From the NCBI GenBank assembly GCA_009877105.1, contig WXFD01000034.1:1-64000 (forward strand): a DNA stretch of 64,000 nucleotides, written 5' to 3'. Positions 45,774-53,015 of this stretch are shown here, piece by piece. Position numbers and translations under genes: made by a program. Positions within the stretch are counted from its first letter, which is position 1, and each line of letters opens with the position of its first letter. The notes beneath the pieces are model-generated. The model was not told the DNA's origin. It saw only the letters and a list, made by a program, of their open reading frames with translations, and did not search any database. The stretch is from Bacteroidales bacterium (GTDB lineage: Bacteria > Bacteroidota > Bacteroidia > Bacteroidales > VadinHA17).

Positions 45774-47213
45774 TCACAGGTTCTTGATTTCACTGACAAG
45801 GTTCTGAAGGGTTTGCTTTGCATCGCCGAACAGCATTCTCGTTTTAGGATTGAAAAAAAGCATATTCTCAATCGCAGCATAACCCTTGCCCATTCCCCGT
45901 TTCATCACTATTATATTCTTTGCGTCACGGGCCCTGACAATGGGCATTCCGTAAATCGGGCTCGAAGGGTCGTCCTCGGCAGCCGGGTTTACAACGTCAT
46001 TTGCCCCGATCACCATTACAACATCGGTGTTTGGAAGATCGGGATTTATTTCTTCACTTTCTATAAGCTGTTCATAAGGCACATCTGCTTCTGCCAGCAG
46101 GACATTCATATGTCCGGGCATTCTCCCGGCGACGGGATGAATTGCATACCTCACCTCAACGCCCTTTTCGTCAAGGAGCTTGTCAAGTTCATGGCATATG
46201 TGCTGGGCTTGGGCTACAGCCAGTCCGTAACCCGGAACGATAACGATCTTTTTTGAGTACGCCAGGAGAACCGCGGCATCAGACAGGGATATTTCCCTTA
46301 CCGTTCCCGCCGTTGAGCCGGCGGCAGCGCCTCCTCCTCCGAAAACGCCTATTATTACGTTCAGAAGCGACCTGTTCATTGCCTTGCACATCAGAACAGT
46401 AAGAATAGTCCCCGCGGAGCCAACCAGTATACCTCCGGTGAGCATCGCCTGGTTATTGTAAAGGAACCCACCCATGGCTGCAGCTACCCCGGTGAAAGAA
46501 TTTAGAAGGGATATCACTACCGGCATGTCGGCACCGCCGATCGGCATCACGAAAAGTACGCCATAGATGACCGCAATGCCGAAAAGGAGATAAATAAATG
46601 GCATCAGCTCCCGGCTTGCCTCCACCTCGCGTGTCATGATGAAAACTATCAATCCCAGCATGACGGCAAGGATCGTAAGATTGACGTACTTCATTTCCTT
46701 CACTCTCAAATCGCCGATCCACCCGTCGAGCTTCCCGAAGGCAATCATGCTTCCCGCCCAGGATACGGTACCGATCAGCAAGCCCAGCAAAATTGCAAGT
46801 ACGTGACCATTTGCCATACCGGTACGCTCAATGAGGTCAGCTGAGACATGCGGAAATTCCATCATGGATATCAGGGCCGCAGCTGCTCCCCCCATTCCGT
46901 TGAAGAAAGAGACGAGCTGAGGCATGGCAGTCATTTTGACGCGTTTTGCAATAATCCATCCTATCGCGGTACCAACAACGATCGCCAGAAGTATTAACGG
47001 GATGTTTCCAATGGGCTCCCCATCCTTCCGGTGAAAAATAATGGTTGCTGCAATTGCAAGGCACATTCCGATAGCCGCCATTATATTCCCCCTTCTGGCA
47101 GTCAGAGGATGGCTCAGCATTTTTAATCCAATCACGAACAAAACGGATGCAATAATATAGGTGATCTCCAGGATCGGCGTTCCATAACTGAAACTGGCTG
47201 CGGCGCTTGTCAT
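45774..47213 (-). CDS. pntB: NAD(P) transhydrogenase beta subunit
   Basis: A 479-aa inner-membrane subunit with about nine helices followed by the NADP(H)-binding domain III. Domain III shows VPGYGLAVAQAQH, the HPVAGRMPGHMNVLLAEA motif, VMVIGANDVVNPAA and the C-terminal KRGMGKGYAAIEN. With PntA it couples hydride transfer between NADH and NADP+ to proton translocation. It is the last gene of a three-gene operon, 27 bp after the small alpha-2 subunit. In this organism it may supply NADPH or consume the proton gradient alongside the bifurcating hydrogenase. Confidence 0.96.
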   Translation of the reverse strand: MTSAAASFSYGTPILEITYIIASVLFVIGLKMLSHPLTARRGNIMAAIGMCLAIAATIIFHRKDGEPIGNIPLILLAIVVGTAIGWIIAKRVKMTAMPQLVSFFNGMGGAAAALISMMEFPHVSADLIERTGMANGHVLAILLGLLIGTVSWAGSMIAFGKLDGWIGDLRVKEMKYVNLTILAVMLGLIVFIMTREVEASRELMPFIYLLFGIAVIYGVLFVMPIGGADMPVVISLLNSFTGVAAAMGGFLYNNQAMLTGGILVGSAGTILTVLMCKAMNRSLLNVIIGVFGGGGAAAGSTAGTVREISLSDAAVLLAYSKKIVIVPGYGLAVAQAQHICHELDKLLDEKGVEVRYAIHPVAGRMPGHMNVLLAEADVPYEQLIESEEINPDLPNTDVVMVIGANDVVNPAAEDDPSSPIYGMPIVRARDAKNIIVMKRGMGKGYAAIENMLFFNPKTRMLFGDAKQTLQNLVSEIKNL

Positions 47214-47240
47214 TCCCGTATCTTTAAAATTTCTTGTTTT

Positions 47241-47543
47241 CTATTTTTTCTTTTTAAACATCTCGAGCATCCTGTCGGTGACAACAAATCCACCGACTAC
47301 GTTCAGGGTTCCAAGAACCACTGCCAGGAACCCCAGGATCAGGGCTCCCGTGGTATCAGCATGCCCAAGGACAATTATTGCCCCAATGATCACCACTCCG
47401 TGAATTGCATTTGCACCCGACATAAGGGGGGTGTGGAGTATTGCAGGCACATGACTTATGACTTCAATTCCAAGGAATATTGAAAGGATAACTATAAAAA
47501 TGGCTTCCCTGTGCTGCATGAAAAATTCGGAGAACTGTTCCAT
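47241..47543 (-). CDS. pntAB: NAD(P) transhydrogenase alpha subunit, membrane part (alpha-2)
   Basis: A 100-aa protein with three membrane helices (FIVILSIFLGIEVISHVPAILHTPLMSGANAIHGVV). It corresponds to the C-terminal membrane domain of E. coli PntA. In many bacteria, including this one, PntA is split in two, and this fragment forms domain II with PntB. The gene is 7 bp downstream of the alpha-1 gene and 27 bp upstream of pntB, so the three are translated from one message. Confidence 0.95.
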   Translation of the reverse strand: MEQFSEFFMQHREAIFIVILSIFLGIEVISHVPAILHTPLMSGANAIHGVVIIGAIIVLGHADTTGALILGFLAVVLGTLNVVGGFVVTDRMLEMFKKKK

Positions 47544-47550
47544 TTTCGTG

Positions 47551-48687
47551 CTATTTAATATTTAAGATCTTACGTAACATCGGGCTTACATATTCCCCGT
47601 TATGGACGGCACATGTCTGGCTGATTATTTCATTCCTGAGATCCAGGTCAAATTTTCCTTCCTTGCTGATCATGATCTTCATCAGGTTGACGACATTTGA
47701 TCCAAACATTTTACTTGCATCGGAAGGCATGTCCGAAGGAAAATCTGATTTTCCCACTATTTTGACGCCGTTTATTACAACCGTCCTGCCGTTTTCCGTG
47801 AGTTCGCAGTTACCCCCTGTGGAAGCAGCAAGGTCAATGATTACCGATCCCTGTTTCATTGCCTTAACAGTATCTCCCGTAATGAGGACAGGTGCCTTTT
47901 TCCCCGGTATCTGGGCGGTGGCTATAATAACATCTGCAGCAATGGCTCTTTTCTGAATAAGTTCCTGCTGTTTTTCCTTGTATTCGGCGGTCTGCTCAAC
48001 GGCATACCCTCCGGCTGATTCATCTTCACGTGCACCTTCAACCTCAATAAACTTTCCCCCGAGGCTCTTTACCTCCTCCTTCACTGCCGACCTGACATCA
48101 AATACTTCCACCACTGCCCCGAGTTTCCTTGCAATGGCAACCGCCTGCAGGCCGGCAACACCTGCACCAAGTATCAGTACCCTGGAAGGTCTGATGGTAC
48201 CTGCAGCCGACATGAACATTGGAAAAAACCTGGGCAGGAGCGAAGCTGCTTCAATTACGGCTTTATAACCGGCAACGGTGGCCATTGAAGAAAGTATATC
48301 CATCGACTGCGCCAGCGTCGACCTCGGTACAAGGTCAAGTGCAAGAACGGTAAGGCCTTTAATTCTTGCCCGTTCAAGCCAGGTGCCGGCGGTAAAGGGA
48401 TTAACGGATGAACAGACCACCCTGCCTGCGTCCAGCATATCAATTTCGTTTTCAGGCAGCGGGTTGACCGACAACAGAAAATCAGTTCCGGTGAGGACCT
48501 CCTTTCTGCCGGCAATCGCAGCTCCCGCTTCAACATACTGTGAATCAGAAGCAAAGGCAGTCTCGCCGGCACCTTCCTCAGCAATTACCTTTACTCCCAT
48601 CCGTACCAGCAGACCAGCTTCACCGGGCAGCATGGCTACCCTTTTTTCGTTGCCGGCCTCCTTTAATATACCTGCAATCATCGTCAA
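47551..48687 (-). CDS. pntAA: NAD(P) transhydrogenase alpha subunit, NAD-binding part (alpha-1)
   Basis: A 378-aa soluble domain I protein that binds NAD(H). It resembles alanine dehydrogenase. Signatures are NEKRVAMLPGEAGLLVRMGVKV near the N-terminus, the Rossmann loop ILGAGVAGLQAVAIARKLGA, the substrate-proximal QVAGYKA-type segment (TVAGYKAVIEAA) and the TAQIPGKKAPVLIT strand. It is the first gene of the operon. ATG 48681 is an alternative start. A promoter with TTG-N19-TATCTTTC lies 50-80 bp upstream. Confidence 0.95.
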   Translation of the reverse strand: MTMIAGILKEAGNEKRVAMLPGEAGLLVRMGVKVIAEEGAGETAFASDSQYVEAGAAIAGRKEVLTGTDFLLSVNPLPENEIDMLDAGRVVCSSVNPFTAGTWLERARIKGLTVLALDLVPRSTLAQSMDILSSMATVAGYKAVIEAASLLPRFFPMFMSAAGTIRPSRVLILGAGVAGLQAVAIARKLGAVVEVFDVRSAVKEEVKSLGGKFIEVEGAREDESAGGYAVEQTAEYKEKQQELIQKRAIAADVIIATAQIPGKKAPVLITGDTVKAMKQGSVIIDLAASTGGNCELTENGRTVVINGVKIVGKSDFPSDMPSDASKMFGSNVVNLMKIMISKEGKFDLDLRNEIISQTCAVHNGEYVSPMLRKILNIK

Positions 48688-48995
48688 AAATATGGTTTTA
48701 AATTAGGATCAGGAATAACCTTAATTATTGGCCGGGAAAGATAATGAACAAAACGCTAACGGCAAGCTGTCAACAGGCTATTTTTTTCCGGCAGATAGTT
48801 CATTAAAAACCAGATTTAATCTTAAGGCTGAAAGTCAGTGGTTTTACTGCCGGTTTCCGGCCGGGGAATCAGTAAACGCTTTTTAAACACTTCAACAATG
48901 TAATATTTTCATTGTTTATGAGTTATTTAATCACTGTCGGAATTCAGATGATTGTATTGAGGCAATAACATTTATAGTGCGATTATTCGATTTTC
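48688..48995. other. 308-bp divergent intergenic region
   Basis: No ORF. It contains the pnt promoter (48736-48765) and, nearer the acyltransferase gene, an inverted repeat AACAATG-N9-CATTGTT at 48894-48916. The repeat lies about 80 bp before the acyltransferase ATG and could be an operator. No clear promoter for that gene was found. Confidence 0.5.
48736..48765 (-). promoter_or_regulatory. promoter of the transhydrogenase operon
   Basis: On the minus strand TTG (48763-48765) is followed after 19 bases by TATCTTTC (48736-48743), which fits the Bacteroidota consensus with one mismatch in the -7 box. The leader would be about 40 bases. Confidence 0.5.
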
Positions 48996-49547
48996 ATGAA
49001 TGAAATAATAAAAACAGACCTCTTTCGCCATGACGGGTTGAAAGGAACTGCGGGCTTCATCAAAGGATGGTTCAGACCGGGTTTCAGGTATACCTATATC
49101 CTGAGGATGACAATGAAGCATAAAAAATACTCACTCCGCGGCATCTTTTTCAGATTGCTCAAGAAAAGGTATCGCTATAAATACCATTTCGAAATTAGTT
49201 CTGAAGCAAGTATTGGTGAAGGCTTATTTCTCACGACTCATATCGGACCGATTGTAATAGGTCCTGTCAAAATAGGCAAAAACTGCAATATCAGCCATTC
49301 GGTAACTATTGGAAGAGCCTATAAGGACGGTCATGCCGGGAGGCCAACGATAGGGGATTATGTATGGATAGGAGCCGGTTCTGTACTTGTAGGTGAAATC
49401 CGAATAGGCAACAATGTCCTGATCGCTCCGAATTCCTTCGTCAACTTTGATGTTCCCGACAATTCACTAGTAATAGGCAATCCTGGGAAAATAATCAGCA
49501 AGGAGAATGCGACATCACAATATATAAACAATGTTTTAAACAAATAA
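48996..49547 (+). CDS. left-handed beta-helix acyltransferase (serine O-acetyltransferase-like)
   Basis: A 183-aa hexapeptide-repeat transferase. The middle and C-terminus follow the [LIV]-G-x4 rhythm (IGEGLFLTTHIGPIVIGPVKIGKNCNIS; IGDYVWIGAGSVLVGEIRIGNNVLIAPNSFVNFDVPDNSLVIGNPGKII). The catalytic His is probably that of THIGPIVIG, as in CysE-like enzymes. It lacks the CysE N-terminal helical domain, so it is more likely an acetyltransferase of a surface glycan or lipid than of serine. It is followed after 8 bp by the ATP-grasp gene, and the two are probably one operon. Confidence 0.8.
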   Translation: MNEIIKTDLFRHDGLKGTAGFIKGWFRPGFRYTYILRMTMKHKKYSLRGIFFRLLKKRYRYKYHFEISSEASIGEGLFLTTHIGPIVIGPVKIGKNCNISHSVTIGRAYKDGHAGRPTIGDYVWIGAGSVLVGEIRIGNNVLIAPNSFVNFDVPDNSLVIGNPGKIISKENATSQYINNVLNK

Positions 49548-49555
49548 TAATTAAT

Positions 49556-50734
49556 ATGACCACGCAGAAGTCTCTAATGATGACAAAAAGACAGCTTGTT
49601 CTGGATGTTCTCAGGGATCCCGAACGGAAGTCACTTTTAAGAATTTTCCTGGAGTTCATCTATCTGTATTTTTATTATCGGGAATTTCCACGCCAGTACC
49701 TGTCATGTTATCTTTTTAAAAAAGATAAAAAAAATATACGGGATTATCTCCCCTGGAAATATCTCTATGGCATTAAGGAATTCTTTATAGAGAAAGAGGT
49801 TCGTGAAGTCCTTGAAAACAAACTGTTCTTTGATTTCTACTACCGGCCCTTCGGAGTGAGCCTTCCGGAGATAATCATGTCCAATTACAGGGATGTTTTC
49901 GCATTGAGGGGCAAAACAAGAAAGGTTTCAAACGTTGAGGAATTTAAAACTCTTCTTGAGGAAATCTTCAACGAACATCCGGATTCGGACTCCATGATCA
50001 TTAAAAAAGCCTACTGGAGCTATGGTGGAGACAAGGTCTTTAAGATTTTCAAAGATCAGGTCAGGGATGACCACAATCTGATGACCGAACTATACTCAAC
50101 AGTAATCAAAACAGGTTATCTTTTCCAGGAAGTTGTAGTTCAGCACAGCGAGATGAACAAACTCAATCCTTCCTGTCTGAACACATTAAGGATAGATACC
50201 TTCATCAATCCTGATGGCCAAATTGAAATCATTTCAGCCTATCTCAGGATGAGTTTCAGGAATAGTTTTGTTGATAACATCACCTCGGGTGGACTTCAGG
50301 TGGGGGTCGACAAAAATACCGGCCTGCTCAAAAAAGAAGGATTCTCAGTATTCAGGAATGTTGGTGCCAAAACGTTTACTGCACATCCGGTAACAAGTAC
50401 GGTTTTTGAAAATTTTAAAATTCCGTATTTTGAAGAAGCAAGAGAGCTTGTGGTCAAAGTTGCCGGCCTCATGCCGGGATTGCGTCTTGTCGGATGGGAT
50501 GTGGCAATATCTGAGACGGGACCTGTTCTGATTGAGGGTAATTCTGATTATGACAACACGGGAAACAACCTGTCGGAAGGAGGTTTTCTTACAAATCCTG
50601 TTTTCAGGAAGATCCTGGCAGAATACTGGGATCTCAGAAAACTGAAAACCAAATCAGGAAGGGGGCATTTACAATCCCGCTTATCTTCCTTCAAAAAAGC
50701 TGCTGAGCCAGAAGTTGTTTGCCTCACTACGTGA
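49556..50734 (+). CDS. sugar-transfer-associated ATP-grasp protein
   Basis: A 392-aa cytoplasmic protein of the ATP-grasp superfamily named for genes next to exopolysaccharide transferases. Recognisable parts are the ATP-binding lysine region (IIKKAYWSYGG), the metal and nucleotide segment NPSCLNTLRIDTFINPDGQIEIISAYLRM, and the C-terminal metal motif LVGWDVAISETGPVLIEGNSDYD. It should ligate a carboxylate to an amine or similar group on a glycan precursor. The real substrate is unknown. Its last 54 bases overlap, tail to tail, the end of the S9 peptidase gene. Confidence 0.78.
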   Translation: MTTQKSLMMTKRQLVLDVLRDPERKSLLRIFLEFIYLYFYYREFPRQYLSCYLFKKDKKNIRDYLPWKYLYGIKEFFIEKEVREVLENKLFFDFYYRPFGVSLPEIIMSNYRDVFALRGKTRKVSNVEEFKTLLEEIFNEHPDSDSMIIKKAYWSYGGDKVFKIFKDQVRDDHNLMTELYSTVIKTGYLFQEVVVQHSEMNKLNPSCLNTLRIDTFINPDGQIEIISAYLRMSFRNSFVDNITSGGLQVGVDKNTGLLKKEGFSVFRNVGAKTFTAHPVTSTVFENFKIPYFEEARELVVKVAGLMPGLRLVGWDVAISETGPVLIEGNSDYDNTGNNLSEGGFLTNPVFRKILAEYWDLRKLKTKSGRGHLQSRLSSFKKAAEPEVVCLTT

Positions 50735-52852
50735 ATGAAGGGACTTCTTTCCTCCCCATCCGTGACGCCCGTCGGGATACAGCATGAACTGAAAGGTTTT
50801 TCCTTCGTCCTGCAGCTTTGAAATAAGATATATTGAATTCTGCATGTGGACATTGTCATCCATGTCCCCATGGGTCATATACAGTTTCCCCTTGTAGTTT
50901 GCGGCCCATGTAAGCGCCGATCCTTCCCTGTAACCATCCGGGTTGTCAGCAGGAGTATCCATATACCTTTCTGTGTATATATTGTCGTAAAGCCTGAAAT
51001 CCGTAACGGATGAGCCTGCAAAGCCGTGTGTCCAGTAATCCGCCCCCCTGGTAAGCGCCAGGCAGGTCATGTAGCCGCCGTATGAACTTCCTGTTATCCC
51101 CATTCTTGCCGGGTCAACATATGGCTTCTGTAGCAGCCATTTAACAGCATCCTCATAATCAAGTATCTCCCATTTCCCAAGTGAACGATGAAGGTAATTG
51201 AGCCCCCTCCTGCCGAAATGGCCCGACCCCCTGTGATCGACGGTGAAAGTGATAATTCCATTCTGTGCATACCATGATGGAGTATTGCCCTGCCATCTGT
51301 TGCTGCTGATGTTCTTCGAATCCGGTCCTCCGTATATTGTGAATATTACCGGGTATTGCCTGGTTTCATCGAAATTCAGCGGGTAAGTAATTATGGCCGG
51401 CATATCAAAAAGTCCGTCCGAAGTCCTTATTCTGATCAGGTCTGCTCTTGAATTCTTCGACGGATCAGGCTCCGGATTATCAAACCTGTGTATTTCCCTC
51501 AGAAGCCTACCCCTCCTGTCATAGGCAATGATCCCGCCGGGACTGGCAATATTGTTCCATGTGTCTATAAACCACGACCCTCCGGGGGATACGCTCACAT
51601 CATGGGTCCCTGCCCCCTTTGATACCTGCAGAAGGTTTTTTCCGTCAAGGCCTGTCCTGTAAAAATGATTGTCAGTTGATTCCGGTCCCGTACCGTAAAA
51701 ATACAACACTTTTGCAGCCTCATCAACGCGTTCGATCCTGTTTACCCTCCAGTTGAAAGCGGTAATACGGGATAGGAGGCTTCCGTTCCAGTCGTAGTAG
51801 TAGAGATTCTCCCAGCCTGTCATAAAGCTTCTCAGGATAAAACCAGTCCCGTTCTTCATAACATAAACATCCTCAAAGAATTCCACCCAGGTTTCCGACG
51901 TTTCACGGTAAATCTCCCAGAATTCTCCCGTCAGAGGACTGGCCAGAATAATTTTTATCTCATTCTGATCCCTGTTAAGTATCTGAATGGCGAGGCTTTT
52001 ACTGTCCGGCGACCAGAAGGGCCATGCAATGTATTGATCAATGGTCTCATCGGTCTTAACCCATGTGGTTTTCCCGGTGGAAATGTCTGCAATGCCCATT
52101 TTTACGCGTGGATTGGGATCACCGGCCTTCGGGTACGGCACCTGTTCCAGGACACCGTGGATGCCGTCTGGTTCATCAAGACGATTCAGGGTGAACACCG
52201 GAACATCCGTTTCATCCGTTCTCAGATAAGCAATCTTCCTGCCATCGGGAGAAAACCAGAAAGCTGCATAATTACTCTGCCTTCCAAGGATCTCCTCCAT
52301 ATAGACCCACGAGGCATAACCGTTGTATATACGCTCCGAAGCATCATGGGTAAGCCTTGTTTCTATGCCGTTCTCAAGGTCATAAACATAAAGATCCCTG
52401 TTCCTTGTATAGGCGATTCTTTTCCCGTCATCACTGAAACGCGGATTAACTTCCTGCCGGCTGTCATTTGTAAGCCTCCGGAGTTTCCGGTCATCAATAT
52501 TGAAATAGAACAGATCATTGTCTTTTGTAATTATTGCACTCCTGCCGTCTGAACTGACCGGATCGCCGTAGCCAAGCATTGTTCCTTCAGGCAGCAGGCC
52601 CGAAAGGACTTCCCTGGCTGTTCTCTCAGGCTGCACCTCAACCGCTGTGCCTGTTCTGATATCCACACTCTTCAACACCAGATTCCGCTGTTCATCATAA
52701 GCCTGAATGAGGTAATGATTGTCATCTTTCCAGCCAGTGACCCTGACCTGATTTGCACCGCGCGGTTGCATTCCGGTCTGTGCAAACGCCATCGACGACA
52801 AAATTGCGGATATGAATACTATTAAAAACCCTGAACTGATATTTGCTTTCAT
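50681..52852 (-). CDS. S9B dipeptidyl-peptidase IV-like serine peptidase
   Basis: A 723-aa exported peptidase that should remove dipeptides Xaa-Pro (or Ala) from peptide N-termini. A signal peptide (to about residue 24) leads to an eight-bladed beta-propeller (residues about 40-460) and an alpha/beta-hydrolase domain. The nucleophile serine is in GITGSSYGGYMTCLAL, the acid in THGDMDDNVHMQNS, and the His in PDGRHGWGG. The EE pair that binds the substrate N-terminus is in MEEILGRQSN. The 3' end is convergent with, and overlaps by 54 bp, the ATP-grasp gene. It is divergent from an M14 peptidase, suggesting a peptide-utilisation pair. Confidence 0.94.
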   Translation of the reverse strand: MKANISSGFLIVFISAILSSMAFAQTGMQPRGANQVRVTGWKDDNHYLIQAYDEQRNLVLKSVDIRTGTAVEVQPERTAREVLSGLLPEGTMLGYGDPVSSDGRSAIITKDNDLFYFNIDDRKLRRLTNDSRQEVNPRFSDDGKRIAYTRNRDLYVYDLENGIETRLTHDASERIYNGYASWVYMEEILGRQSNYAAFWFSPDGRKIAYLRTDETDVPVFTLNRLDEPDGIHGVLEQVPYPKAGDPNPRVKMGIADISTGKTTWVKTDETIDQYIAWPFWSPDSKSLAIQILNRDQNEIKIILASPLTGEFWEIYRETSETWVEFFEDVYVMKNGTGFILRSFMTGWENLYYYDWNGSLLSRITAFNWRVNRIERVDEAAKVLYFYGTGPESTDNHFYRTGLDGKNLLQVSKGAGTHDVSVSPGGSWFIDTWNNIASPGGIIAYDRRGRLLREIHRFDNPEPDPSKNSRADLIRIRTSDGLFDMPAIITYPLNFDETRQYPVIFTIYGGPDSKNISSNRWQGNTPSWYAQNGIITFTVDHRGSGHFGRRGLNYLHRSLGKWEILDYEDAVKWLLQKPYVDPARMGITGSSYGGYMTCLALTRGADYWTHGFAGSSVTDFRLYDNIYTERYMDTPADNPDGYREGSALTWAANYKGKLYMTHGDMDDNVHMQNSIYLISKLQDEGKTFQFMLYPDGRHGWGGKKSLHSRSEANNFWLSSFFEGR

Positions 52853-52892
52853 AGCTGAATCGTATTAATCCGGATTAGACAAAATTGTAAAA

Positions 52893-52914
52893 ATAGGTAT
52901 TTTGAATTACCTAT
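52893..52914. repeat. inverted repeat in the divergent peptidase promoter region
   Basis: ATAGGTA-N8-TACCTAT, a perfect 7-bp palindrome, lies 41 bp upstream of the S9 peptidase ATG and about 70 bp before the M14 promoter. No T-run follows. It is a candidate operator for one or both genes. Confidence 0.45.
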
Positions 52915-52963
52915 CTGCTGAACCTGAAGGTTAATAAAAAATCAGACAGAAAATTTCCATGTC

Positions 52964-52980
52964 GTGTTTCTGAGAAACAC
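52964..52980. repeat. inverted repeat abutting the M14 peptidase -7 box
   Basis: GTGTTTC-TGA-GAAACAC is a perfect 7-bp palindrome placed directly before the -7 box at 52981. It would block RNA polymerase if bound, so it is a good repressor-site candidate. Confidence 0.5.
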
Positions 52981-52988
52981 TATATTTG
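52981..52988 (+). promoter_or_regulatory. Bacteroidota-type -7 promoter box for the M14 peptidase
   Basis: TATATTTG fits TAnnTTTG exactly. The start site would be near 52995, about 20 bases before the ATG at 53016. No clear -33 TTTG is present. Confidence 0.5.
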
Positions 52989-53015
52989 ACGTTCGTTATT
53001 ATAATTTTTAAACTG

